Origin: Bacteroidota bacterium
GTDB taxonomy: Bacteria > Bacteroidota > Bacteroidia > Bacteroidales > WCHB1-69
DNA length: 62,514 nt
NCBI GenBank assembly: GCA_009786185.1
Contig: WQTS01000136.1
Location: 1 to 62,514 of the forward strand
Direction: 5' to 3'
Below the pieces are notes generated by a model. The model ran no database searches and was not told the DNA's origin. It saw only the letters and a list, made by a program, of their open reading frames with translations. Both the position numbers and the translations under genes were made by a program. Numbering within the stretch: the first letter of the stretch is position 1; each line of letters opens with the position of its first letter. Positions 35,206 to 44,505 of this stretch are shown here, one piece after another.

Positions 35206-36435
35206 TTATCCCCACATTTGTTCATTTTTTTCAATCTCTTTCTGCAATTTCTTCGGTAATTTGTCCACGCAATGATGGCATTTCATTTCAATGGAATACA
35301 TTCTACCGATGCAATAGTTTGAATGTTTACATTCACTTTTTTCTATTTCGCCGTTTTTTATTTTGTTAATGAAATCGGTATCGTAAATGAGGGGACGCGC
35401 CAATTGGAAAGCCACAAATCCTTCATTCAACACTTCTTCCATTTTCGATTTCGAGATCATGCCGCCCACATAAATTAATGGTATTTTCAGGTTTTTCCGG
35501 AATATTTTTGCCGGCTCTAAAAAATAGGTTTCTTCGTAGGGAACAGTCGGGATCATCCACCTGCCAATCATGCGTATTCCAAGTTTGAGCCACCAAAAAC
35601 GCAACGTATCCATGTAATAAGTTAACGTTTTTAGCGGCATGGCGCCCCGAAGAATTTCCATCGGCGCTTTGCTCACAAAACCTGCGGTGAGCACCAAAGC
35701 GTGCACGCCGAGATTTTCCAATTCTTGGGCAACCTCTAAACATTCTTCTAAGGTTAACCCGCCTTTAAAACCATCGTACATATTGGTTTTCACCACCACG
35801 GCAATTTCATTACCGGCAGCTTTCATCACTTCCTGCATCACCATTCTCATAAATCGCATGCGGTTTTCGAGTGAGCCGCCAAATTTGTCTTTTCTTTTAT
35901 TTGTGTAAGGCGACAAAAACTGACTGATCAGGTAGCCGTGTCCGGCGTGGATTTCTACACAGTCGAAGCCGGCTTTTTTGGCAAGTTTCACGGCATTTCC
36001 AAAATCGCAGACCAACGCTAAGATTTCCGATTCTTTCAGTGCGCGCACTATGGTGGGAGAATAGATGTTTATTCCGCTTGAGGCGCCCACGGGAATGTGC
36101 CCGCAAGTGTACCAGTGTGTCATATTTCCGCAATGCCCTAACTGAATCGCTGCTTTTGCGCCCTCTTGGTGAATGGCGTCGGTTAACTTTTTCAACCCCG
36201 GCACAATCTCTTCGCGCATATAAAGCTGCCCGTTGAACGAAACGCCGCTTCTGTTTACCGCCGCGTAGGCAATGGTGGTCATTCCAATGCCGCCGCGCGC
36301 AACGGCAGTGTGATAATCGAACAACATTTCCGTAGGCATGTTGTTTTTGCACATGTTTTCAAATGCCGCCGAACGAATGGTGCGGTTGCGAAGTTCGATG
36401 GGACCGATTTGGCAAGGGGTAAAAATAGAAGACAT
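35206..36435 (-). CDS. NADH:flavin oxidoreductase, OYE family
   Basis: From the ATG at 36435 (MSSIFTPCQIGPIELRNRTI) the protein has 409 residues. An in-frame upstream extension to 36510 runs into the neighbouring gene and is rejected. The OYE signature is clear: FDCVEIHAGHGYLISQFLSP, NKRKDKFGGSLENRMRF. The C-terminus has C-x5-C-x9-C-x2-C (CKHSNYC...CHHC), which might bind a metal or 4Fe-4S cluster as in 2,4-dienoyl-CoA reductase relatives. The substrate is unknown. Confidence 0.85.
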   Translation of the reverse strand: MSSIFTPCQIGPIELRNRTIRSAAFENMCKNNMPTEMLFDYHTAVARGGIGMTTIAYAAVNRSGVSFNGQLYMREEIVPGLKKLTDAIHQEGAKAAIQLGHCGNMTHWYTCGHIPVGASSGINIYSPTIVRALKESEILALVCDFGNAVKLAKKAGFDCVEIHAGHGYLISQFLSPYTNKRKDKFGGSLENRMRFMRMVMQEVMKAAGNEIAVVVKTNMYDGFKGGLTLEECLEVAQELENLGVHALVLTAGFVSKAPMEILRGAMPLKTLTYYMDTLRFWWLKLGIRMIGRWMIPTVPYEETYFLEPAKIFRKNLKIPLIYVGGMISKSKMEEVLNEGFVAFQLARPLIYDTDFINKIKNGEIEKSECKHSNYCIGRMYSIEMKCHHCVDKLPKKLQKEIEKNEQMWG

Positions 36436-36442
36436 AAGTGAT

Positions 36443-37057
36443 TTAATATTGGGTTTGTGGAGCAATAATGGCGTGCTCTGCCTTAAAAACAATGTAACTC
36501 CAAAGAGCATGTTCTAATTCGCGATTATCGAAGGGAGAAAAAGTGCACCCACTACTTTTTTTTATTTGGTCGTTAAATTGTATTTCAAAAAAAGAGTTAC
36601 AACATTTCATATCATTTACAACAGGTTTCTCCTGGAAACTATCAAAATCGCAACGAGCCAAAACGAATAATAAATTAGTAAAATCATTCCTATCGATATC
36701 TGATCTAATAGTAGTGGTTTCTGCATAATACTCATCATGTACATTTACAACTGTATTTCCCGAAGCATTAATCTCAAGGGTAATTCTTTTATAAAAACCA
36801 TACGATGTTTCAAAACGAAGGTTCTGAAACACAAACGGTTGTATTGGCTGACGAGTATTTTCGGAATAATCTATTCCTCGAACAGGTTGGCATGCCGATA
36901 ACATAGGACGTTTAGTTTCATTTAATGTAGGATACGAATCGTCTTTCCATAATTGCGGTCCTCTATCATATTTATTAGGACCCGGATTCATACCTGTTTG
37001 TGCATAAGCGAACAAATGAAAAATAGCTAATAAAAAAAGTAAAATGATTTTTTTCAT
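36443..37057 (-). CDS. Exported protein of unknown function
   Basis: The 204-residue product has a signal peptide (LLFLLAIFHLFAYAQ) and a mature domain with FQNLRFETSYGFYKRITLEI and FTNLLFVLARCDFDSFQEKP. Two cysteines (MKCCN) may form a disulphide. No family is recognised. It precedes the OYE reductase in the same direction with an 8-bp gap between the chosen start of one and the stop of the other. Confidence 0.65.
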   Translation of the reverse strand: MKKIILLFLLAIFHLFAYAQTGMNPGPNKYDRGPQLWKDDSYPTLNETKRPMLSACQPVRGIDYSENTRQPIQPFVFQNLRFETSYGFYKRITLEINASGNTVVNVHDEYYAETTTIRSDIDRNDFTNLLFVLARCDFDSFQEKPVVNDMKCCNSFFEIQFNDQIKKSSGCTFSPFDNRELEHALWSYIVFKAEHAIIAPQTQY

Positions 37058-37179
37058 AATTTAAAGTTTTAAGGTTAATACTAAGGGTTTTTCCAAGTGC
37101 AAAAATATAATTATTTTAACAAGAAGAGTCTCTGTAAAAGAGTATGAATTTTAATGTGTTTGTCTTGAACAAAATTTTT

Positions 37180-37415
37180 TATAATTATTTGGGCGTTCCG
37201 GTTTTCCCCGCGCACGTTCGGCACAGGCAGGCAGCCCGCAGCCTGTAGTAGCCACGAAGCACAACAGTAGAGACGCATAATTATGCGTCTCTACGGAGCA
37301 CGCAAGGCGAGGACTATAGCGGAAAGCCCGACGGCGTGGGTGGGCAGATAACGCGACGGCGGTACAACCGCCGCCGAACGTGCGCGGGGAAAGCCGGAAC
37401 GCCCAAATAATTATA
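37180..37415. mobile_element. MITE-like element with 43-bp terminal inverted repeats
   Basis: The ends 37180-37222 and 37373-37415 are inverted copies with one mismatch, starting at ATAATTATTTGGGCG. The 236-bp unit contains a perfect 28-bp palindrome at 37267-37294 and the core GCGAGGACTATAGCGGAAAG shared with 10709-10904. The inverted ends and absence of a gene fit a non-autonomous mobile element or a long structured RNA. I see nothing else in 37058-37579. Confidence 0.78.
37267..37294. repeat. 28-bp perfect palindrome nested in the 236-bp element
   Basis: GTAGAGACG and CGTCTCTAC flank CATAATTATG; all bases pair. The position within the element matches that of the hairpin in the diverged copy at 10781-10807. 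Confidence 0.78.
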
Positions 37416-37579
37416 GAAAATAAATTTTTAACGGTTTTGCCTTGGGCATTTGCCCATTTATTTGCCGGATTAAAAAAAAAATATATTTTCGCGCCACATT
37501 TAAGCCCATGGCGAAATTACTCGCGGGCATTCACAAAATAGTTTCATACTCCACTTGTTCCACAATTTGATTTATTTTT

Positions 37580-39238
37580 ATGGAAAATCCAGAAGACGGA
37601 AAACGTAAACGCAAGCGTATTACTTATGTAGAGAAAACGCCTTTAGCTACTTCTAACGAAACCAAAATTACAAACGGCGATGTTTCAACGGCAAAGAAAA
37701 AAAGAGGAAGAAAAAAGAAAACACAAGAACCGGTGAAGCCGCCTTTGGTAACGTTTTCTTTTCCCGAAGAGAAACCTGAAGAAATATTTGCTGAAAAATC
37801 TATCGAAAAACCTGTTAAAAAAGTTGTTGAGAAACCTGTTGAAAAAGAATTTGACATTACGCTCATTAATGACTTGATGCTGAATGATGATTCTTTTTTA
37901 GAAGATGACCCGATAGAAGAAACAGAAGAGAATGCCACATTATCAAACACTGAAATTGTTGAAGAAAATGAAGACGTTGAGGTAACATCTTCCATTGTGT
38001 ATCAATTGGGTGACGCACCGGAAACGGTAGTAGCAGAAGCGCCGATACCTGTTCATAAGAAAAAAGAAGAAACAGTATCTCCGCAAGATGAGTGGTGGAA
38101 ATTGGTTGCCAATTCGGAATTTGACGGAAGCATCATGACTGAGGGCGTGTTGGAAGTAAGTAATGAACAATGCGGGTTTTTACGTTCTTCCGATTATAAT
38201 TATTTACCCTCGCCGGATGACGTGTATGTGTCTATGTCGCAAATTAAATTTTTTGGTTTAAAAAACGGAGATACGGTACAAGGTATGATCCGTCCACCCA
38301 AAAACGGCGAAAAATTCTTTCCACTTACAAAAATAGAGCGTATTAATGGAAAGTTGCCTGAAGAGATCCGTGACCGTGTTCCTTTCGACTATTTAACTCC
38401 AATGTTTCCCGATGAAAAAATTAGGCTCACCGGACACACCGGCTCCAACATTTGCACCCGCGTTATTGACCTGTTTGCACCTATCGGAAAAGGACAGCGT
38501 GGATTGATTGTTGCCCAACCAAAAACAGGTAAAACCGTATTACTTAAAGAGATAGCCAATGCTATTTCTGCCAACCATCCCGAAATTTATTTGATTATTT
38601 TGTTAATTGACGAACGTCCGGAGGAGGTTACCGATATGCAACGCAGCGTGAAAGCCGAAGTAGTTTCTTCTACTTTTGATGAACCGGCGGAGCGCCACGT
38701 GAAAATTGCCAACATTATTTTAGAAAAAGCCAAACGAATGGTAGAGTGCGGGCACGATGTGTGCATTTTGTTGGATTCTATTACCCGTTTGGCGCGCGCG
38801 TTTAACACCATGGCGCCGGCTTCGGGCAAAGTGCTCTCCGGTGGGGTGGAAGCCAATGCTTTACAAAAACCCAAACGCTTCTTCGGCGCCGCACGGAATA
38901 TAGAAAATGGCGGTTCACTCACCATTATTTCTACCGCTTTAACGGAAACCGGCTCGCGTATGGATGAGGTGATTTTTGAAGAGTTTAAAGGCACCGGAAA
39001 TATGGAGTTGCAATTAGACAGACGTCTTTCTAACAAGCGCATTTACCCTGCTGTGGACATTGTAGCTTCCAGCACCCGCCGCGACGACCTGCTACAAGCG
39101 CCCGAAACTCTGCAACGCGTATGGATTCTTCGTAACCACTTAGCCGATATGAATACCATTGAGGCAATGGAGTTTATTAAAGATAAAATGGAAAAAACAA
39201 AAAATAATGAGGAATTCCTTCTATTTATGAATGGGTAA
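37580..39238 (+). CDS. rho: Transcription termination factor Rho
   Basis: The 552-residue protein has an N-terminal extension of about 170 residues, rich in Lys then Glu/Val and probably disordered, then the RNA-binding domain ([20 protein letters not shown]) and the hexameric ATPase core with [33 protein letters not shown] and [20 protein letters not shown]. It terminates transcription on unstructured RNA. Acidic or basic extensions of Rho are usual in Bacteroidota. Confidence 0.96.
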   Translation: MENPEDGKRKRKRITYVEKTPLATSNETKITNGDVSTAKKKRGRKKKTQEPVKPPLVTFSFPEEKPEEIFAEKSIEKPVKKVVEKPVEKEFDITLINDLMLNDDSFLEDDPIEETEENATLSNTEIVEENEDVEVTSSIVYQLGDAPETVVAEAPIPVHKKKEETVSPQDEWWKLVANSEFDGSIMTEGVLEVSNEQCGFLRSSDYNYLPSPDDVYVSMSQIKFFGLKNGDTVQGMIRPPKNGEKFFPLTKIERINGKLPEEIRDRVPFDYLTPMFPDEKIRLTGHTGSNICTRVIDLFAPIGKGQRGLIVAQPKTGKTVLLKEIANAISANHPEIYLIILLIDERPEEVTDMQRSVKAEVVSSTFDEPAERHVKIANIILEKAKRMVECGHDVCILLDSITRLARAFNTMAPASGKVLSGGVEANALQKPKRFFGAARNIENGGSLTIISTALTETGSRMDEVIFEEFKGTGNMELQLDRRLSNKRIYPAVDIVASSTRRDDLLQAPETLQRVWILRNHLADMNTIEAMEFIKDKMEKTKNNEEFLLFMNG

Positions 39239-39294
39239 AATTAAGATTTAAAAATTTAAAAATTTAAAATTTAATTCAAAATTCAGAATTCAAA
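39239..39294. other. AT-rich low-complexity spacer
   Basis: Overlapping copies of AATTTAAAAATTTAAAATTT and AATTCAAAATTCAGAATTC fill the space between rho and the DUF368 gene. This kind of tract is common between Bacteroidota genes. I see no site in it. Confidence 0.5.
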
Positions 39295-40221
39295 ATGAGA
39301 AAAACATGGTTTAACGGACAACTAATCGTATTCATCAAATCCCTCGCAATGGGTGCGGTAAACGCTATTCCGGGCGTTTCGGGCGGCACTATTGCAATGA
39401 TTACGGGTATTTTTGAAAGACTCATCAACTCGTTGAAATCATTTGACATAGCAGCGCTCAAAATATTGCTGAAAGGTAATTTTCGCGAATTTGCACGGCA
39501 CACGGACTTGATCTTCTTACTAAATGTAGTATTTGGAAACTTGGTAGCTATTGTTTCATTAGCAAAACTATTTGAAATCCTTTTCCGCGATTATCCGGTT
39601 TATATGTGGGCTTATTTCTTTGGGTTGGTATTTGCTTCCGTTTTTTTCCTTGGAAAAACAATAAAAAAATGGCGCATTCAAGAGGTTGCATTTTTTGTAA
39701 TTGGCGCCATTATTGCCGCTTACGTCTCTATTGCTACTCCGGGCACGGAAAACGACAACTTTTTCTATCTGATGCTTTGTGGAGCTATTGCAATATGCTG
39801 TAAGATTTTACCCGGAACCAGCGGCGCTTTTGTGCTGCTGCTAATGGGCAACTATTATCTTATTATGATTGACGCCGTTAATCATGTGCGACTCGAAATA
39901 TTGATCCCGTTTATTATCGGAGCAGTAGTTGGATTGATCCCTTTTTCTCATTTTTTGTCGTGGTTACTAAAGCATTTTCGCAACGCTACCATAGCTATAC
40001 TTACCGGCTTTATTTTAGGTTCGTTAGGAACATTGTGGCCCTGGAAAGAATCAATTATTGAAACGTTTGGCGAAAAAGAAGTTATCACAGGCTTCGAATG
40101 GAATTTACCGCAGATGAATACAGAGTTTGTAATTGCTGTTGTATACTGCATTTTAGGAATTTTCACGATATATCTCATTGAATTATTGGCAAAAAACATA
40201 AAAACGGAGCGGAAAAAATAA
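39295..40221 (+). CDS. DUF368 membrane protein, PopT-like polyprenyl-phosphate transporter
   Basis: The 308-residue protein has eight to nine membrane helices and the DUF368 opening GAVNAIPGVSGGTIAMITGI together with the second glycine-rich element GTSGAFVLLLMGNYYLI. DUF368 proteins (PopT in Staphylococcus) return undecaprenyl phosphate across the inner membrane for envelope synthesis; that role is inferred here from family membership. Confidence 0.88.
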   Translation: MRKTWFNGQLIVFIKSLAMGAVNAIPGVSGGTIAMITGIFERLINSLKSFDIAALKILLKGNFREFARHTDLIFLLNVVFGNLVAIVSLAKLFEILFRDYPVYMWAYFFGLVFASVFFLGKTIKKWRIQEVAFFVIGAIIAAYVSIATPGTENDNFFYLMLCGAIAICCKILPGTSGAFVLLLMGNYYLIMIDAVNHVRLEILIPFIIGAVVGLIPFSHFLSWLLKHFRNATIAILTGFILGSLGTLWPWKESIIETFGEKEVITGFEWNLPQMNTEFVIAVVYCILGIFTIYLIELLAKNIKTERKK

Positions 40222-40224
40222 AAA

Positions 40225-40251
40225 ACGGATATGTTCTTTTTTTCTATCCGT
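40225..40251 (+). terminator. Terminator-like hairpin after the DUF368 gene
   Basis: ACGGATA and TATCCGT pair around a 13-nt T-rich loop 3 bp after the stop codon. A T-run follows after seven further bases, so termination strength is uncertain. Confidence 0.5.
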
Positions 40252-40296
40252 ACGAAAACTTTTTTTTCTATTTTTACCCGCTCAAAAAAGAGGAGA

Positions 40297-40384
40297 GGAG
40301 AGATGGCCGAGTGGTCGAAGGCGCACGCCTGGAAAGTGTGTAAACGCCGAAAGCGTTTCAAGGGTTCGAATCCCTTTCTCTCCG
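40297..40384 (+). tRNA. tRNA-Ser (anticodon GGA)
   Basis: Acceptor GGAGAGA pairs with TCTCTCC. The anticodon loop CTGGAAA gives GGA. A long variable arm (TAAACGCCGAAAGCGTTT) and T-arm AAGGGTTCGAATCCCTT confirm a class II serine tRNA. Confidence 0.95.
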
Positions 40385-40461
40385 CAAGCTAAATGACGTT
40401 AAACAAACAAATTATAAACTTAAAAAATCATTAAATCATTAATTTAAAACGTACAGTTGTT

Positions 40462-41247
40462 ATGAAAAAACTAATCGCTTTATTTGCCGTTGCAGGTTTT
40501 TTAACCTTCGGTATGACGCAAAATTCTTTTGCACAAAATGACCAAACTGCGGAAGAATCCGCCCAAATTGAACAAACAGAGCAAGCCGCGCTAATTGAAG
40601 ATAGCGACGACCAAGTTCAGCAGAGCTTACACTTTGTTCTAAAAGACAAATTTATTGAAGGTACTGCGCTTTGGATGTCGCCCATTCTTATATGTATGAT
40701 TATCGGATTGGCTTTTATTATTGAAAGAATTTTCTATCTAAACTTGGCTACCGTTAATTCTAAAAAATTATTGAGCAAATTAGACGAAGCTTTAAAAGCA
40801 GGTGGTATCGAAAAAGCAAAACAAGTTTGTAGAGATACCAAAGGACCTTTGGCAGGCGTATTTTATCAAGGTCTTGAACGTGCCGATGAAGGACTCGACT
40901 CCGTTGAAAAAGCATTGGTAGCATATGGTAGCGTGCAAATCGGAAAATTGGAAAGCAACCTAAGTTGGATCTCCCTTTTCATCGCTATCGTTCCGATGAT
41001 CGGATTCTTGGGTACGGTTGTGGGTATGGTACTTGCATTCGACGATATTGAAAGAGCCGGTGACATTTCTCCAACCATTGTGGCAGGAGGTATGAAACTT
41101 GCACTTATTACCACCGTATTTGCTTTGATCACGGCAGTTATTCTTCAAGTTTTCTACAACTATATTATATCTAAAATTGATGCCATCGTTGTGGATATGG
41201 AAGACGCTACGATTTCATTCATGGATATGATGATTAGAAATAAATAA
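40462..41247 (+). CDS. exbB: MotA/TolQ/ExbB proton-channel protein
   Basis: The 261-residue protein has a signal-like N-terminus (ending NSFAQ), a first membrane helix (about 70-95), and the conserved pair of helices in the C-terminal half: SWISLFIAIVPMIGFLGTVV and ALITTVFALITAVILQVFYN. It forms the proton-conducting pentamer that drives TonB or Tol-like energy transfer. It starts a four-gene unit with two ExbD proteins. Confidence 0.9.
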   Translation: MKKLIALFAVAGFLTFGMTQNSFAQNDQTAEESAQIEQTEQAALIEDSDDQVQQSLHFVLKDKFIEGTALWMSPILICMIIGLAFIIERIFYLNLATVNSKKLLSKLDEALKAGGIEKAKQVCRDTKGPLAGVFYQGLERADEGLDSVEKALVAYGSVQIGKLESNLSWISLFIAIVPMIGFLGTVVGMVLAFDDIERAGDISPTIVAGGMKLALITTVFALITAVILQVFYNYIISKIDAIVVDMEDATISFMDMMIRNK

Positions 41248-41278
41248 TTGCTTTCTCACGTAATTTAAGATTCATAAT

Positions 41279-42223
41279 ATGAGAAAAATTATTAACATTA
41301 CCATATTTGCGATCGCCGGGTTAGCAGTAATTTTAGCGGTGTTGTTCGGATTTGGCTTTAATCAAGAGACAAAAGACAAATTCAAGAACATTGTTGAAAT
41401 AAGAACAAGCAACCCCCAAATGCTCATTGATTTGGAGAACGCAACCATTGAAACCCTCCCCGACTTCATTGCTAAATACCAAGAAGTTCTTAACGCGCGT
41501 AACGCCGAATTGAAAAAAGAAAAATTACAACGTGATATTTTCTATACCTTTATTTTCCATTTAGGTAACATCATTAATCAAGAAACATTCGATAACTTTA
41601 AAGCTAAATTTCCTGAATATTCAAGATCAATGTTCGCTTTAGCCGATGATCCGCAATATTTTATTAATGGTTTTAATAACGTAAACTCTTTTGCGGATTT
41701 TCAACGTTATTTCGATAACCTAAATGCGGACTATCAAATAGTTAGCCAAAATTATTTGCGAGGAATAAACGCTGTAAAAGCAGAAACGACTTTACTAAAA
41801 CAAGTTACCGATATTAATGCTGTGATTTCTACAACTAAAAAAGAATATGACTTAAAAGAACTTCAAAAGAATATTAGAACTTTTAAATCAGAAGCTAGAA
41901 GTTTTAATACAACTCTGATTTTGTCTTATATATTATTCTTTGCCACGTGTGCAGTTATGTTGGTATTCTTATTGTGGAATACATTTGCAAACATGAAGAG
42001 CAATGTAGGCCTGTTGATAGGCATTGGTGCGTTAATATTATTGGTAATTATCGGTTATGCCACTGCTTCTTCGGAACTTTCGCCTGTTATGATTAAAGAA
42101 GGAGCCGATGCCGGTACTGTAAGATGGGTAGGCGCAGGGTTGTTTGTTGGATACAGCATGCTCTTCGGTACTATCGCAATCATTGTGGGTACCATGATCT
42201 TTAACGCAATTAAAAAGAAATAA
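41279..42223 (+). CDS. Membrane protein of the Exb operon, unknown role
   Basis: The 314-residue protein has an N-terminal helix (IFAIAGLAVILAVLFGFGFN), a 160-residue predicted helical and coiled-coil extracytoplasmic region, and three C-terminal helices (about 215-310). It is one base from exbD1, so they are co-transcribed. Bacteroidota Exb loci often have such a gene between exbB and the two exbD genes, but no activity is known. It could be a structural partner of the channel. Confidence 0.75.
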   Translation: MRKIINITIFAIAGLAVILAVLFGFGFNQETKDKFKNIVEIRTSNPQMLIDLENATIETLPDFIAKYQEVLNARNAELKKEKLQRDIFYTFIFHLGNIINQETFDNFKAKFPEYSRSMFALADDPQYFINGFNNVNSFADFQRYFDNLNADYQIVSQNYLRGINAVKAETTLLKQVTDINAVISTTKKEYDLKELQKNIRTFKSEARSFNTTLILSYILFFATCAVMLVFLLWNTFANMKSNVGLLIGIGALILLVIIGYATASSELSPVMIKEGADAGTVRWVGAGLFVGYSMLFGTIAIIVGTMIFNAIKKK

Positions 42224-42224
42224 T

Positions 42225-42794
42225 ATGGCAAAGAAACTCCCCGCAATTAATACCGCTCAAATGGCAGACATATCGTTCCTGCTATTGACATTTTTTATGA
42301 TGACCTCGGCGATTAATACAGAACAGGGGATTCCAAGACGTTTGCCGCCTCCCAGCGAGGAAAAAACACAAGTTGACATTAATAGAAGAAATGTATTTAA
42401 TGTTATGGTGAATTTTAATGATGAAATTCTTGCTAATGGCGAACATGTTCCGCTAAGTCAACTTACCAGTCGCGCAAAAGAGTTTTTGGAAAACCCTTTG
42501 AATAATCCGCATCTTCCCGAAAAGGAATTAAGACTTATTGAAAATATGGGCGAATTTCCTGTTTCGAAAGGCGTACTCTCACTCACAAACGACCAAAGTA
42601 CGTCGTATAATATGTATGTTCAGGTGCAAAACGAACTGCAACGCGCTGTAAACGAACTCCGTGATAAAGTTTCGTTGCAATTTTTCGGAAAAGTGTACGA
42701 CAAATTGGATACCACTTTGCAAAAAGCAGTTCAAAGAGCCGTTCCGATGAATATTTCCGAAGCGCCACCACAAAACTTTGGTAAAGCAGAATAA
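42225..42794 (+). CDS. exbD: Biopolymer transport protein ExbD, first copy
   Basis: The 189-residue protein has one membrane helix with the proton-carrying Asp in TAQMADISFLLLTFFMMTSA and a periplasmic domain (about 50-189). It pairs with the ExbB channel. It is longer than classical ExbD, which is usual for the double-ExbD arrangement of Bacteroidota. Confidence 0.9.
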   Translation: MAKKLPAINTAQMADISFLLLTFFMMTSAINTEQGIPRRLPPPSEEKTQVDINRRNVFNVMVNFNDEILANGEHVPLSQLTSRAKEFLENPLNNPHLPEKELRLIENMGEFPVSKGVLSLTNDQSTSYNMYVQVQNELQRAVNELRDKVSLQFFGKVYDKLDTTLQKAVQRAVPMNISEAPPQNFGKAE

Positions 42795-42812
42795 ACAAGA
42801 AAGGAGAAAATT

Positions 42813-43319
42813 ATGGCACGTTTTAAAAAAGATAAGAAACGAGAATTAGCAGCAATGGGCACCGGCTCCATGGCTGACATTGTTTTTATGTTCTTGTTTT
42901 TCTTTATGGTAATTTCCAATATGCGAGAAACCGATGTTAGGGTTAAACTTACCATGCCGAGCGCTACGGAAATTCAAAAATTAGAGAAAAAATCATTGGT
43001 GGCTACTATTTATATTGGTATTCCTAAAAGCCCGAACGAGAACACACTCCCTCCCGGAAGAGTTTCCGTACAATTAAATGACCAAACCGTTAAACAAGAA
43101 AATTTAGTAGGTGATGTGCGCGACTTTATTGCCGTTGAAAAAGAATCTCGTAACGAAGAAGACAAAAACAGACTTACGTTTTCTATTAAAGCCGATAGAG
43201 ATATTCAAATGCGCTACATTAATTTAATTAAAGGTGAACTCCGTGCGAACAATGCATTAAAAATTAATTATGCTACAACTAAAAGAGAGCGAGGAGAATA
43301 CGCAGGCGGAAAGTATTAA
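42813..43319 (+). CDS. exbD: Biopolymer transport protein ExbD, second copy
   Basis: The 168-residue protein has the same plan as its neighbour: a helix with the conserved Asp in TGSMADIVFMFLFFFMVIS and a periplasmic domain ending GGKY. Two different ExbD subunits may form a heterodimer in the channel. A terminator follows at 43340. Confidence 0.9.
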   Translation: MARFKKDKKRELAAMGTGSMADIVFMFLFFFMVISNMRETDVRVKLTMPSATEIQKLEKKSLVATIYIGIPKSPNENTLPPGRVSVQLNDQTVKQENLVGDVRDFIAVEKESRNEEDKNRLTFSIKADRDIQMRYINLIKGELRANNALKINYATTKRERGEYAGGKY

Positions 43320-43339
43320 TCATTGAACATAAAAAAGTA

Positions 43340-43366
43340 AAGCCGAGTTTATAGCTCGGCTTTTTT
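43340..43366 (+). terminator. Terminator of the Exb operon
   Basis: AAGCCGAG and CTCGGCTT pair around TTTATAG, followed by six T residues. It can also act on the reverse strand for the convergent ansA gene. Confidence 0.88.
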
Positions 43367-43410
43367 GTTTTATTAACATAATATTCTTCGTTTTAATTTT
43401 GCTGCAAATA

Positions 43411-44442
43411 TTACACCGTAATTTCTCCCCTTAACGAAACTCCCATATAATGTTTCACTTCTTCGTTGGAAAGTCCTTCGCCGAGAAAATACATGAGTTT
43501 GGCTACGGCAGCTTCAGTAGTAATGTCATGCCCGCTTACGATACCAATTTTTTTAAGCAATACACTTGCGCCGTAACGCCCAATTTCCACGGTTCCGCCG
43601 CCTTTACACTGTGTAACGTTCACAATGACAATTCCTTTTTGTACAGCCTCTTCCAATATTGAGATAAATTCGGGATTAGATGGAGCATTTCCCGATCCAA
43701 AAGTTTCTAAAATTACGGCACGCAATCCTTCGGTATTAAAAACCGAACGCATCGCCTGTTTACTAATACCCGGATAGAGCTTTAAAATAGCAATATTTTC
43801 ATCCAATTTGGTATGCAATATCAATGATTGCTCGGAGGTTTGACGAATAAACGTATCGTTATACCTGATATGTACGCCCACTTTTGCCAATTTTGGATAA
43901 TTAGCAGAGTGGAAAGCGTTAAAATGCTCAGCATTATCTTTATAGACGCGGTTTCCTCTGAAAAGCGAATTTTCGAAATAAATGCACACTTCGGGAACTC
44001 TGGGTTTTCCCTCCTTTTTAGCAGCGGCTATCTCAATGGAATTTAGGATATTTTCACGACCATCGGTGCGTATTACGCCTAACGGCAACTGCGATCCCGT
44101 TAAAATTACCGGTTTGGATAGGTTTTCTAATAAAAAACACAACGCCGATGCCGTATAAGCCATCGTATCCGTGCCATGAAGTACCACGAATCCATCATAA
44201 TCATTATAATTATCATAGATTAATGTAGCCAATCGAACCCAAAATTGAGGGGTGGTGTCCGACGAATCGATAAGAGGCAGCATTTCTTTGAAAGAAACTT
44301 CTGCATCCACCAAATGTAACATCGGTAGATGAGTATAAATATTTTTAAAAGGGAAAGGCTCCAGCGCATGGGTTTCCGGATTCATAATCATACCGATAGT
44401 ACCGCCGGTATAGATAACTAATATTTTGGACTTCAATGTCAT
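43411..44442 (-). CDS. ansA: L-asparaginase type I (cytoplasmic)
   Basis: The 343-residue enzyme has both catalytic threonine motifs: VIYTGGTIGM (about 9-18) and VLHGTDTMAYTASAL. There is no signal peptide, fitting the type I cytoplasmic enzyme. It hydrolyses asparagine to aspartate and ammonia, consistent with amino-acid catabolism in this organism. Confidence 0.93.
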   Translation of the reverse strand: MTLKSKILVIYTGGTIGMIMNPETHALEPFPFKNIYTHLPMLHLVDAEVSFKEMLPLIDSSDTTPQFWVRLATLIYDNYNDYDGFVVLHGTDTMAYTASALCFLLENLSKPVILTGSQLPLGVIRTDGRENILNSIEIAAAKKEGKPRVPEVCIYFENSLFRGNRVYKDNAEHFNAFHSANYPKLAKVGVHIRYNDTFIRQTSEQSLILHTKLDENIAILKLYPGISKQAMRSVFNTEGLRAVILETFGSGNAPSNPEFISILEEAVQKGIVIVNVTQCKGGGTVEIGRYGASVLLKKIGIVSGHDITTEAAVAKLMYFLGEGLSNEEVKHYMGVSLRGEITV

Positions 44443-44505
44443 AGTAAAATAATTTGATGGGCTGCAATAGTATTATTTTTAGCGAGTTGTCTGCATGCTA
44501 AAACC

